Shown here piece after piece: positions 53,413 through 62,926 of a DNA stretch of 64,000 nucleotides. A program made the translations under genes and the position numbers. Location of the stretch: contig NZ_AWQQ01000091.1 in the NCBI RefSeq assembly GCF_002607855.1, positions 19,401-83,400 of the forward strand, given 5' to 3'. The notes below the pieces were generated by a model. It had not been told where the DNA came from. It saw nothing but the letters and a program-made list of their open reading frames with translations, and made no database searches. The stretch is from Desulforamulus profundi. GTDB taxonomy: Bacteria > Bacillota_B > Desulfotomaculia > Desulfotomaculales > Desulfotomaculaceae. Position 1 is the first letter of the stretch; each line of letters begins with the position of its first letter.

Positions 53413-54036
53413 TTATAGTGGCAGTCTGGCAATAAAACCTGCCAGAACAGCAAACAGCTCGATAATCGGACTTGCAAAGAATGTCAGGATCGGGGTCAAA
53501 AAACCAAAAAAAATTAAAAGAAATAAAATCGGAAAACCATATCTTTCCAGCTGATACAGCCATTCCTGGCGTCCCGGTAAAATCCCTGCCAAAATTTTAG
53601 AACCGTCCAGTGGCGGCAGCGGCAGCAAATTAAACACCGCTAACCAAACGTTCAATACCATAAAATAATACAATATATATTGCAAATCAGCAGACGCGTG
53701 AAAAATCCCCAAAAGCACCGCCCCTACAACCGCCAGCAGGAAATTGGCGCCGGGTCCCGCCAGGGAGACCAGCATCATGCCCCTCTTCCGGTTCTCAAAA
53801 TGGAAGGGATTCACGGGCACAGGCTTGGCCCAACCGATGGGGCCGAAGAAAATTAACAACGTACCCAAAGGATCAAGATGTTTAATGGGATTCAACGTAA
53901 GCCTGCCTTCATATTTGGCTGTATTATCACCTAATTTATAGGCAACCAGCGCGTGGGCATACTCATGTAGGGGCAAAGCAAAAAAGATTAACAACAGTTT
54001 TAAAATTAACTCTTCAAAGGATGGTACACTAAACAC
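53413..54036 (-). CDS. Site-2 protease (M50) family membrane protein
   Basis: 207 residues, about six membrane helices. The zinc motif HExxH is in LPLHEYAHALVAYKLGD, and the third ligand motif is NLLPLPPLDGSKIL. PVNPFHFENRKRGMM follows the family pattern of a PxNP-containing loop. Typical of the short YwhC-like proteases beside trpS and scpA in Firmicutes. GTG at 54036 with AAGGGGAC upstream, overlapping the end of the nucleotidyltransferase gene by 8 bases. Confidence 0.93.
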   Translation of the reverse strand: MFSVPSFEELILKLLLIFFALPLHEYAHALVAYKLGDNTAKYEGRLTLNPIKHLDPLGTLLIFFGPIGWAKPVPVNPFHFENRKRGMMLVSLAGPGANFLLAVVGAVLLGIFHASADLQYILYYFMVLNVWLAVFNLLPLPPLDGSKILAGILPGRQEWLYQLERYGFPILFLLIFFGFLTPILTFFASPIIELFAVLAGFIARLPL

Positions 54037-56743
54037 TTGCCTTCGTCCCCTTTGATTTTTTCGCCTGGTTTGGCCGGTTTCCCTGGGAAGCGTTTCCCTT
54101 TGGCTGCTTGGGCTGTATTTTTGGTGCGTTATGATGCTGTAAAAAGGAACGAACATATTCCAGTTCTTCTTCCCGGGTCTGCACCAGACCGTCCAGCCTG
54201 GCCCGCCATACCGCATCCAGCGCCTCGCGGTACATGGGACCGGTTGATAACCCATTTCCCGTATATCTTTCCCATTTACGGTGGGTTTATTTTTATGCAC
54301 TGATTCCATCACCATCCGGAAACGGCGGATGGCGTTTTTGTCTTCCAGCAAGGTCAAGAACAAGGGATACGCTTCCCTGGGCAGGGTCTGCACGATTTTG
54401 GTCAACTCCGATAAAGGCACTTCCTCGGTGGCGGACAACCTCTTCAGGGCCACCCGCCCGTAAGCAATGGTATCCAGGACCTTGTCGGTCTGCCGTCGTC
54501 CCAAATTATATCGCTGGCAAATTTGATAGGCCTTTTCCTGGGTGGTCAGGTGTAAAATGCCCAGGAAATAGGGCAACCACTTTTCAGCGGGTTCAGCCCA
54601 TCCCCAGTTGCGCAGAATCATTAGGGCCTGGGGGATTTCACTGATCACATATTGCACTTCCCAGAAGGTGATTTCCGGGAAAAGATAATCCCATACTCCC
54701 AACTCTGACATGCGGTCCAGCATATGCTCCGGGTCCGCTTCTTCCAAAATGCTTTTCAGTTCTCCCCACATTCGCTCTGTGGTAAGGCGGGAGATCACCT
54801 TTTCCCGGACCGCCTCTTTAATCAGGCGGAGGGTCTGGGGCTCAACGGCCATGTCATACCGTTGTTCAAAACGGATGGCTCTCAGGATGCGGGTGGGGTC
54901 CTCAATAAAACTTAGATTGTGCAATACCCGGATGGCCCCGATTTGCAAGTCTTCCCTGCCGTTAAAATAATCCACCAGTTCCCCGAACCGTTCGGGGTTC
55001 AGGGCCACTGCCATGGCATTGATGGTAAAGTCCCGGCGATAAAGATCGTGTTTGAGGGAGGACTGCTCCACCTGGGGCAGGGCAGCGGGGTATTCATAAT
55101 ATTCGACCCTGGCGGTCACCACATCCACCCAGTAACCGTCCGGGAAAATAATTTCCGCCGTACCGAATTTCTCATGGGGGCGCACCCGCCCGCCGATCTC
55201 TTTCGCCAGCTCGTTGGCCATTTCGATGCCGTTGCCTTCCACCACCAGGTCCACATCCAGGTTCTCGACCTTGAGCAGCACATCCCGCACCAGACCACCC
55301 ACGGCATAGACTTGATAGTCCATCCTTTCTGCCACTTCGCCGGCCCTAATTAGGATATTCATGATGCGACCGGGCAGCACCCGCTGCATATCCGGCCTGA
55401 TGTTGGCGGTTTTGGTGGTGGCCTTATCGGTATAGGTGGTGGAATAACGTCCCTTAAATCCTTCGTGCAGGGTCTGCAGCACATCGGTACGGGAAACAAT
55501 GCCGATCACCATGTCTCCCTCCACCACCGGCAGCCTGCCGATGTCCCTTTCAATCATTAAGTCCTGCACATCGTTAATATTCATATCTTTGTGTACAGTA
55601 ATCACGCTGGCGGTCATGTACCCCTTCACCGGGGCATGGCCCAGGCCGTGGTGCGTGGCTTTTTCCACATCCCGCCGGGAAATTACGCCCACCAGCTTGC
55701 CGTCCTTGATCACCGGCAAACCGGTATGCCCGTACCGCAGCATAATTTTGCCCGCTTCCTCGATGGTTGTCTCGGGAAAGACCATTTTGACGGGACTGGA
55801 CATAATGTCCTGCACGGTGAGGGGAGGCCGGACCATTTCATTAATCAGCTCCAGCAGGCGGTCCGCCACTTCATCAACAGTTTGGCCCTTGATGGTGGCA
55901 GAAGCGGCTGCCGGGTGTCCTCCCCCGCCGAATTGCTCCATAATTTCCTTGCAGTTGACTTCTTTCAGGGCGCAGCGTCCCACCAGGTGGACCCGGTCCT
56001 CCATTTCCACCACCGCGAAAACGGCATCCGTCCGCTCAATTTCGGACAGTTTATGGGTCAGCAAAGCCAGCCCGCCCACAAATTCATCCACATTGCCGCG
56101 GGCAATTAGGACCTTGGTGCCGTTGATTTGATGGTGTTCAGCGGTGACCAGCAGTTTTTTCAACAGCGCCTTTTGATCCTGGGTCAGCGGGCGGCCCAGG
56201 AAGTCCGCCACGACGGCCAGGTTGGCGCCCTGTTCCAGCAAAAAGGCAGCCGCCCGGATATCCCTGGGCGTGGTATTGGTAAAAACCAGGCAGCCGGTAT
56301 CTTCATAAATGCCCAGCATCATAATGGTTGCTTCCAGCGGCGTAATCTCCAACCCCTTGGCCCGGACCCGCTCAATCAGAAGCGTTGTGGCAGCCCCCAC
56401 AGGCTCTACAACCTCTACCTTGCCGCAAACATCTCCCTCAGCCCGGGATGATGATCGTAGATGTGCACCTCCACCTGGGGTCGGCCAAACAACTCCTTCA
56501 GTTTGGAAACCCGCCCCGGACTTTTGGTGTCCACCATGACGAGGCGTTTCACTTTGTCAATATTAATGTCCTTAATGTTGCGCACATTCTTGAGGGTGTC
56601 CTTGTGCAGGGCGAGAAATTCTTCAACGTTACGGGATAATTTCCCGGGGAAAATCAGTTCCGCTCCCGGATAAAGTTTTTGAGCTGCGACCATGGAGCCA
56701 GGCCGTCCAGGTCTGTGTTGACGTGAGTGGTGATAATCTCCAA
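54029..56743 (-). CDS. DHH–CBS–tRNA nucleotidyltransferase (three frameshifts)
   Basis: Reconstructed protein of about 905 residues. Domain 1 (1-310) is DHH/DHHA1: THVNTDLDGLA, MVDTKSPGR, IYDHHPGL and FGGGGHPAAASATIKG. Domain 2 (about 315-430) is a CBS pair (DIMSSPVKMVFPETT, YMTASVITVHKDMNINDVQD). Domain 3 (about 460-870) is a class II polyA polymerase/CCA enzyme with YAVGGLVRDVLLKVENLDVD (metal DxD) and RDFTINAMAV. The tail is Gln/Lys-rich. Breaks near 56697, 56438 and 54240 are each repaired by one base. TTG start at 56743 with AGGGGGTG upstream. Related enzymes add CCA or A to tRNA 3' ends; which, cannot be told here. Confidence 0.9.
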
Positions 56744-56825
56744 CCAGTACACCCCCTGAAGAAAAAAGGTTTTCATTATGTAAATACATTCCATTATAAC
56801 ATACGTAAATAAAATTAGAAAAGCC

Positions 56826-56898
56826 GGGCTTGCACAAAAAGGTGCAAGCCCTCCGCTTTCTTGTTGCAGTAAAGGAAAAAGCACCCATGCCAGGTGCT
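56826..56898 (-). terminator. Tandem terminators after lysA
   Basis: First stem AGCACC/GGTGCT (56880-56898) with TTTTTCC on the minus strand; second stem GGGCTTGCAC/GTGCAAGCCC (56826-56851) with GGCTTTTCTAATTTT. Both lie between lysA and the nucleotidyltransferase gene. Confidence 0.8.
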
Positions 56899-56903
56899 AT
56901 TCC

Positions 56904-58244
56904 TTACCGAGAAGAAGCCAGTTTTACGACTGTACTGCACAAACGCTCAGGTGTCACGTCATTGCGAATTAAGTCTGCATAGTCCTCCCGCCGGACGATT
57001 AAATCGGCCCTGCCGTTGTTCACCAGCACCATGGCAGGACGGGGCAGTCTGTTGTAATTCATGGACATGGAGTAATTATAGGCCCCTGTGCTGGACACGG
57101 CCAGAATGTCTCCGGGTTGCAATTGGGGCAGCTCGATATCCCAAATTAACATATCGCCGGACTCGCAGCACTTGCCGGCAATAGATACCTTTTCAGCCGG
57201 CTCTTCGTTCATCCGGTTGGCCACGCAGGCTTCGTATTTGGACTGGTAAAGGGCCGGGCGGGGGTTATCTCCCATGCCGCCGTCCACCGAAACATACTTG
57301 CGGATACCGGGAATATCCTTAATGGCTCCCACGGTATAGAGGGTGGAGCCGGCGGGACCGGAAATGGACCTGCCCGGCTCTACGATAACCTTCGGCACGG
57401 GTAAATCAAATTCTGCGGCTTTGGCCTTGACAGCGCCAATCATGATATCCGCGTATTCCTTAACCGGGCGGGGCTGGTCCCCCTGGCAGTAGTAGATGCC
57501 CAATCCCCCGCCAAGGTTTAATTCCTCAGCCGCATAGCCGGTCTCCCGGTAAACAACGTTAACAAAAGTCATCATGACCTCCGCAGCATGGGCATAGGAC
57601 TGCAGTTCAAAGATTTGGGAACCGATATGACAGTGAAATCCCTTCAGCACAATATTTGGCAGTTCCAGGGCACGTTTTACACCGGACATGGCCATGCCGT
57701 TTTCAATGGCAAGACCGAACTTGGAATCAATTTGGCCTGTTTTGATGTATTCGTGGGTATGGGCTTCCACGCCGGGACTCAGGCGAAGCATAATTTTTGC
57801 CTGTGCCCCCAACTCTCCGGCTATAGCATTCAGCAGTTCCAATTCGTACAGATTATCCACCATAATACGGCCCACTTTATACTCCAAAGCTAAACGCAGT
57901 TCCTCCGGTGACTTGTTGTTACCGTGGAAATAGATGCATTCCATGGGAAAACGGGCTTTGGCTGCCGTGTATAATTCGCCCCCGGATACTACATCCAGGC
58001 CCAGTCCCTCCTGTTGGACAATGGTGCAAATGGCCAGGTTGCTTAACGTCTTGCTGGCATAAATCACTTCCACTCCATGTTCTTCGGTAAAAGCCCGGTA
58101 GTAGGCCCGGCAGTTTTGCCGGAACATGGTTTCGTCAATCACATAAAGGGGTGTGCCAAATTCCCTGACCAGATCAACCGTATCACAACCACCGATTTCC
58201 AGATGATTCTTATCGTTAACGCGCATGGTACCCTGTAGTCTCAT
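56904..58244 (-). CDS. lysA: Diaminopimelate decarboxylase
   Basis: Last step of lysine synthesis, PLP-dependent; 446 residues. The PLP lysine is in VIYASKTLSN, with GFHCHIGSQIFELQSYA, LNLGGGLGIYY, EPGRSISGPAGS and KCCESGDMLIWD downstream. ATG at 58244 with GGGAGGAG upstream, abutting the stop of a 40-codon upstream ORF. Separate from lysC. Confidence 0.96.
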   Translation of the reverse strand: MRLQGTMRVNDKNHLEIGGCDTVDLVREFGTPLYVIDETMFRQNCRAYYRAFTEEHGVEVIYASKTLSNLAICTIVQQEGLGLDVVSGGELYTAAKARFPMECIYFHGNNKSPEELRLALEYKVGRIMVDNLYELELLNAIAGELGAQAKIMLRLSPGVEAHTHEYIKTGQIDSKFGLAIENGMAMSGVKRALELPNIVLKGFHCHIGSQIFELQSYAHAAEVMMTFVNVVYRETGYAAEELNLGGGLGIYYCQGDQPRPVKEYADIMIGAVKAKAAEFDLPVPKVIVEPGRSISGPAGSTLYTVGAIKDIPGIRKYVSVDGGMGDNPRPALYQSKYEACVANRMNEEPAEKVSIAGKCCESGDMLIWDIELPQLQPGDILAVSSTGAYNYSMSMNYNRLPRPAMVLVNNGRADLIVRREDYADLIRNDVTPERLCSTVVKLASSR

Positions 58245-58367
58245 TTATTTCTCCTCCCAAACTATAATACGCCAACCAAGGTGAATACTGTCACTAAACT
58301 CCATGTACCTTATTATGGAATTGGTTGCATAAAATTGAACGGCCGCAAGGATTTCTTGGGCCGCCAT
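58245..58367 (-). CDS. Possible 40-aa upstream ORF abutting lysA
   Basis: ATG, 40 codons and TAA, then lysA starts with no gap (TAAATG). The peptide begins MAAQEILAAVQFYATN and ends GWRIIVWEEK; composition looks protein-like, but the RBS is weak (AAAAGATG) and its last codons encode the lysA Shine-Dalgarno (GGGAGGAG). It could couple lysA translation to ribosome arrival, or be chance. Confidence 0.35.
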   Translation of the reverse strand: MAAQEILAAVQFYATNSIIRYMEFSDSIHLGWRIIVWEEK

Positions 58368-58414
58368 ACATCTTTTAAGAAAAATCACTAAGATGAGGCA
58401 TTTAAATTGTGTAA

Positions 58415-58443
58415 ATTATAGCATGGGCAAAAAACAGGGTCAA
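58415..58443 (-). promoter_or_regulatory. Sigma-A promoter of lysA
   Basis: On the minus strand TTGACC (58438-58443) and TATAAT (58415-58420) with 17-base spacing. The leader to lysA is about 165 bases; I see no lysine riboswitch or T-box in it. Confidence 0.75.
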
Positions 58444-58487
58444 GTTACCGGCGGCGATAATGCTGTATACTTGTCCCCCAAGCTAAA

Positions 58488-58523
58488 AGTTCCCTGCCGC
58501 CTCATGTAAGGCAGCAAGGAACT
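58488..58523 (-). terminator. Terminator after the 55-aa gene
   Basis: 15-bp imperfect stem AGTTCCCTGCCGCCT/AGGCAGCAAGGAACT followed on the minus strand by TTTAGC. Confidence 0.8.
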
Positions 58524-58524
58524 G

Positions 58525-58692
58525 TTAGCTGGACTTCTCGGTCTCTTCAATGTTTTCCTGGTTTCTTCTATGATTACGCTTTTTAGTAGCCTTGGTACCT
58601 GGAGCAATTTCACCCGGTTTACCGTACTTCGCCCAGACCTCTTTTAGTTCTTCGGGAGACAACACATAATCGTGAACCCTGTTATCGGACAT
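58525..58692 (-). CDS. Hypothetical protein, 55 aa
   Basis: ATG with GGGAGGGG upstream; soluble and highly charged. It begins MSDNRVHDYVLSPEELKEVW and ends in a basic/acidic tail (KKRNHRRNQENIEETEK). No family recognised. The region 58693-58954 upstream holds only its promoter region and the terminator of the next gene. Confidence 0.6.
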   Translation of the reverse strand: MSDNRVHDYVLSPEELKEVWAKYGKPGEIAPGTKATKKRNHRRNQENIEETEKSS

Positions 58693-58925
58693 GAAGAACA
58701 CCCCTCCCAAATTATACTGGCTAGGCTACTAATTATATAGGATAAAAATAAATACTTCAACCGGTAATTACTGGCACAGAACCTCTTTAAAAAAATGTAC
58801 CGGTCACCCAGCTCCGTGATAACAACATAAGTAAAAGTTATTTTAGAGATAGAAGATTAAATTTGTATGGTCGTTTTGTTAAATGTTTTTAATATTTTCT
58901 TAAACAAATCACTATAGGTTGAAAA

Positions 58926-58954
58926 ACGCCTTCCTAATTCATGCAGGAAGGCGT
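58926..58954 (-). terminator. Terminator after the 87-aa gene
   Basis: 10-bp stem ACGCCTTCCT/AGGAAGGCGT followed by TTTTTC on the minus strand. Confidence 0.85.
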
Positions 58955-59218
58955 CTACTTATGGCTTGAAACCGGATTGAAGCCACAGCTGCCACTGTTT
59001 AAATAGAGTATCCACCGTTTTGCCTGGTGCACCCTTTTTTCCAAATCCTGTACCAGTGGCAACAACTGTTGGTTGGTATAAATCCCCTGGGGTTGATGAT
59101 GGAAAACATCCAGAAGCACCTTTTCGATTTGTTCCGCGCTATAACCCAGGGCCTGCATGGAGAGCATGGCCCTTTCAATTCTCCATAACAATTCTTTTCG
59201 GTCCGCCACCATCGCCAC
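58955..59218 (-). CDS. Hypothetical protein, 87 aa
   Basis: Soluble, mainly helical: LLWRIERAMLSMQALGYSAE then QIEKVLLDVFHHQPQGIYTN and a C-terminal LEKRVHQAKRWILYL. GTG (59218) or ATG two codons later; AAGGGTAGG upstream fits either. No family recognised. Monocistronic with its own terminator. Confidence 0.6.
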   Translation of the reverse strand: MAMVADRKELLWRIERAMLSMQALGYSAEQIEKVLLDVFHHQPQGIYTNQQLLPLVQDLEKRVHQAKRWILYLNSGSCGFNPVSSHK

Positions 59219-59358
59219 GACCTACCCTTCTTTTTGAAGGCAAATTGAACCAAGTTAACGATTATATTATACACGTTTTTCGCTGATAATTAAATATATT
59301 TACAGATAGTAGAGACAAAATTTGGTTCTATTATTGAGGATATGGCAAAGGACGGTTT

Positions 59359-61521
59359 TTAATTTTTCTCTTTCATGGTTAGGGATACCCTGCCTCGTTC
59401 AATGTCCACCGCAAGGACCCTTACAAGGACCACATCCCCCACCGAAACGATGTCCAGCGGGTGCCGGAAACGGCGGTCACTGAGTTCCGAACGGTGCACC
59501 AGCCCGTCATTTTTCAGGCCAACGTCCACAAAAACTCCAAAGTCTACAACGTTTCGCACAGTTCCCTTCAATTCCATACCGGGCTGCAAATCTTCGATTT
59601 TCAGGATATCACTGCGGAACAGGGGTCCCGGTAAATCTTCCCGCGGGTCTCTGCCGGGACGCAGCAGACCGTCCACAATGTCCCGCAGGGTTGGCACGCC
59701 GGTCTCCAACCGGGCAGCCATTTCTTCCAGGTTCACCTGTTTTAGTTTGGTTTTCATTTCTTCACTGCCAATGTCGGACTCGGCAGAGCCGATTTCCTTT
59801 AACAGCTTTTTCACCACCGGGTAAGACTCCGGGTGAATGCCGGTTTTGTCCAGGGAATTATGGCCGTCCAGGATGCGTAAGAACCCGACACTTTGTTCAA
59901 AGGCCTTGGGCCCCAGTCTGGGCACCTTTTTCAGTTGGATCCGCTCGGCAAACTTACCGTTTTCCTCCCGGTATTGCACGATGTTTTTGGCCACCGCGGC
60001 ATTAATGCCGGACACATAGGATAAAAGGGAGGTGGAGGCGGTATTTAAGTCCACGCCCACCAGGTTCACCGCCGATTCAACCACTCCCTTAAGGCTTTCT
60101 TCCAGTCTTTTGGGAGCGACATCGTGCTGGTATTGACCCACCCCGATGGACCGGGGTTCAATTTTAACCAATTCCGCCAGGGGGTCCTGCAGTCTTCTGG
60201 CGATGGATGCAGCACTGCGCTGGGCCACATCCAGCCCGGGGAATTCACTGGCGGCCAGTTCCGACGCTGAATAGACACTGGCGCCGGCCTCATTGACAAT
60301 AATATACCGGACCTCCCGCCAGCCTTGATCCTGGATCAGCGCCGCCACAAACTGCTCGGTTTCCCTGGAAGCCGTCCCGTTGCCAATGGCAATGATTGTA
60401 GTCTTGTATTGGTTGACCAGGCGGTTGATTTCCTGTCTGGCCTCTTCCACTTTATTTTGGGGCGGCGTGGGATATACCACGCCGACTTCCAGCAGTTTGC
60501 CGGTGGCGTCAACCACTGCCCACTTGCAGCCGGTACGGTAGGCAGGGTCTATGCCCAGGACGTTTTTACCCTTGACCGGCGGTTGTAAAAGCAGCTGCCT
60601 CAGGTTTTTGGAGAATACATGGATGGCCTGTTCCTCTGCCACCTCGGTGAGCTGGCTGCGGATGTCACGCTCCACCGCTGGGGCCAGCAATCGCCGGTAA
60701 CCGTCCTGCACCGCCCCCTGCAAAATGTCCGCTGCGCCGGATTGGGCGGGCATCCATCGGCGGTTCATTCTATCTAAAATGGGTTGCTCGGGGGCTTCTA
60801 TTTTTACCTTTAGAATTTCTTCCTTCTCACCCCGGTTGATAGCCAGTATCCGGTGGGGTGGCGCCAGCTTTACCGGCTCCCGGTGCTGGTAGTACATGCG
60901 GTAAACGCCCCGCTGGTCCGCTTCCTGGTTTTTTACCTCGCAGACCAGTTCACCCCGCTGGAAGGTAAACTCCCGCACCCAGCCCCGGGTTTCCGGGTCG
61001 TCAGAAACCATTTCCGCGATGATGTCCATGGCTCCCTGCAGTGCATCCTCGCCGGTGGCAACACCCGCTTCCGGATTGATAAAACGGGCAGCTTCCTGCA
61101 GCGGGTTTGCGCCGGCCGGGGCCTCAAACAACCACTGGGCCAGCGGTGCCAATCCCCGCTCCCGGGCCACGCTGGCACGGGTTTTTCTTTTGGGCCGGTA
61201 GGGCCGGTACAGGTCTTCCACCGCTGTAACGGTCTCCGCTGCCAGGATCTTCTCCTTCAGTTCCTCTGTTAACTTGCCCTGCTCTTCAATGGAATGAATC
61301 ACTTCCTCCTTGCGCTTCACCAGATTGCGCAGGGAAGTCAGTCTCTCGGATATCTTTCTGATTTGCACCTCATCCAGCTCGCCGGTCATCTCTTTCCGGT
61401 AGCGGGCAATGAAGGGGATGGTGTTTCCGTCGTCCAGCAGTTTGGCGGTCTGTTCCACCTGTCTTTCTTTGACTGCCAGCTCCCCGGCAATTTGCCGGTA
61501 CAGATTTATTTCATTGTCCAT
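59359..61521 (-). CDS. tex: Tex family transcription accessory protein
   Basis: RNA-binding protein of 720 residues that aids transcription fidelity and RNA turnover. N-terminal helical domain (KLLDDGNTIPFIARYRKEMT), YqgF/RNase H-like domain with GIDPAYRTGCKWAVVD, helix-hairpin-helix with VNLVGVDLNTASTSLL, and a C-terminal S1 domain (VVDFGVFVDVGLKNDGLVHR). ATG at 61521 with GGGGAGAA upstream; the frame is open further up without an RBS. Confidence 0.96.
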   Translation of the reverse strand: MDNEINLYRQIAGELAVKERQVEQTAKLLDDGNTIPFIARYRKEMTGELDEVQIRKISERLTSLRNLVKRKEEVIHSIEEQGKLTEELKEKILAAETVTAVEDLYRPYRPKRKTRASVARERGLAPLAQWLFEAPAGANPLQEAARFINPEAGVATGEDALQGAMDIIAEMVSDDPETRGWVREFTFQRGELVCEVKNQEADQRGVYRMYYQHREPVKLAPPHRILAINRGEKEEILKVKIEAPEQPILDRMNRRWMPAQSGAADILQGAVQDGYRRLLAPAVERDIRSQLTEVAEEQAIHVFSKNLRQLLLQPPVKGKNVLGIDPAYRTGCKWAVVDATGKLLEVGVVYPTPPQNKVEEARQEINRLVNQYKTTIIAIGNGTASRETEQFVAALIQDQGWREVRYIIVNEAGASVYSASELAASEFPGLDVAQRSAASIARRLQDPLAELVKIEPRSIGVGQYQHDVAPKRLEESLKGVVESAVNLVGVDLNTASTSLLSYVSGINAAVAKNIVQYREENGKFAERIQLKKVPRLGPKAFEQSVGFLRILDGHNSLDKTGIHPESYPVVKKLLKEIGSAESDIGSEEMKTKLKQVNLEEMAARLETGVPTLRDIVDGLLRPGRDPREDLPGPLFRSDILKIEDLQPGMELKGTVRNVVDFGVFVDVGLKNDGLVHRSELSDRRFRHPLDIVSVGDVVLVRVLAVDIERGRVSLTMKEKN

Positions 61522-61653
61522 CAGCAAATTCTCCCCTATTAATAGAATAAACACACTTAACACTTTTCGACGCCTGCCCTTTTCTTCCTCCAAATGCACA
61601 AAAATACAGTTCCTTCCATATTATGTAGCATCATATAAATTTAGGAGGGATTT

Positions 61654-61873
61654 ATGTATTGCTACACCTATTTAACCAGTCTGGAGTGCGGCCTGCGGGA
61701 AGTATATCTTTGGGTAAAACTAAGTAGTGAACACCCGGTTTTTTTTGATAAACGTTGCCAATTGCTTGAATATTAATCTTGCTCCCAATGTTGTAGCCGG
61801 CTTACACCAGCAAATTATCCAAATGCCCTATCCGCAACCGGGAATGTACCCGGTACCACCGGAGTCCAAGTAA
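61654..61873 (+). CDS. Small hypothetical protein, about 72 aa (frameshifted)
   Basis: ATG with TTAGGAGGG upstream. The first frame gives MYCYTYLTSLECGLREVYLW and breaks in the T8 run at 61739-61746; removing one T continues as INVANCLNINLAPNVVAGLH and ends MPYPQPGMYPVPPESK. The resulting peptide has a helical body and a Pro-rich tail. It vaguely resembles N-terminal parts of DUF2935-type proteins, but I would not assign it. This is the one indel in the window repaired by removing rather than adding a base. Confidence 0.5.
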
Positions 61874-61896
61874 AAAATGGTCCACCCAAGACGATG

Positions 61897-61924
61897 AAAT
61901 GCCCGTTCTGTTCAACGGGCATTT
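61897..61924. terminator. Bidirectional terminator
   Basis: 11-bp stem AAATGCCCGTT/AACGGGCATTT with T-rich flank on both strands, between convergent genes. Confidence 0.85.
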
Positions 61925-61940
61925 GTATTTATTATGAAAT

Positions 61941-62926
61941 TTAACTGCAGCTGCCGGCCGCTTCCCCGGCGGTCAGGGCGTTGGCCCATTTGCCGCAGCG
62001 GTCACCCCAGCGGGCGATGACCCGGCCTGCCTCGGCCATTTCGATCACTTCACACAGGTTGGGGCAGCCGTCGCATTCAAAGCTGCCGGCCTTGTATTCC
62101 ATATCGGCCACGCCAAAGCCTTTGAACCGGGTGGGCATACCCCTGGACACAGCTTCCCTGGCCAAAATGGCTGCCCCCACGGCTCCCATCACGTTGAAGT
62201 ATTTGGGGATATGGACCTCCATGCCGATGGCCCTTTCAAAGGCTCTCCGCATGCCGGCATTGGCGGCTACGCCGCCCTGGAACACCACCGGACCGAGAAT
62301 TTCTTTCCCTTTCCCCACGTTATTCAGGTAGTTTCGTACCAGGGCTTCGCACAACCCGGCCAGAATATCGTCCAGGTTAAAGCCCATTTGCTGTTTATGG
62401 ATCATATCGGATTCCGCAAAAACCGCACAGCGCCCGGCGATCCGCACCGGTGTTTTGCCCCTTAAAGCAATGTCTCCGAATTCTTCAATGGCAATATTCA
62501 GCCGGCTGGCCTGCTGGTCGAGAAAACTTCCCGTTCCCGCCGCACAGACGGTATTCATGGCAAAATCCGTCACCACGCCGTTGCGCAGGACGATAATCTT
62601 GCTGTCCTGCCCCCCGATTTCCAGAACCGTCTGCACACCCGGCACCAGGTGGGAGGCCGCCACTGCATGGGCGGTAATTTCATTCTTTACCGCATCCGCC
62701 CCCACGACGATGCCTGTCAGCTGCCGGCCGCTGCCGGTGGTCCCCACCCCCCTTACCACCGTATGGCAGGCAGTTTTTCACTGATCTGCTTCAAGCCCCG
62801 CTGCACCGCTGCCACCGGTTGACCGTTGGTGCGCAGGTATAAGCTTTCAAAAACGTTATTCTCTTCATCCATAAAGACAATATTGGTACTTACAGAACCC
62901 ACATCAATGCCAAGGTAACCTTTCAC
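61941..62926 (-). CDS. Acyl-CoA dehydratase activase, BadF/BcrA ATPase family (frameshifted)
   Basis: ATP-driven electron activator of 2-hydroxyacyl-CoA dehydratase or benzoyl-CoA reductase type enzymes; about 328 residues after repair. N-terminus YLGIDVGSVSTNIVFMDE (ASKHA phosphate loop), then after the break near 62770 VVRGVGTTGSGRQLTGIVVG, EIGGQDSKII, the cluster cysteine in NTVCAAGTGSFLDQQA, and GRCAVFAESDMIHKQQMG. Homodimers share one [4Fe-4S]. An extra Cys-rich tail (CDGCPNLCEV) is unlike the short activators. GTG start overlaps the stop of the next gene upstream by one base. Confidence 0.9.

Noticed and set aside
53413..56400. A single long open frame that would fuse the tRNA nucleotidyltransferase to the M50 protease
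   Set aside because: The join results from a lost base near 54240. The nucleotidyltransferase end continues in another frame to 54029, and the protease has its own GTG and RBS at 54036.
58245..58443. Lysine riboswitch or T-box in the lysA leader
   Set aside because: No conserved lysine riboswitch core and no T-box GGTGG sequence or terminator stem could be found.
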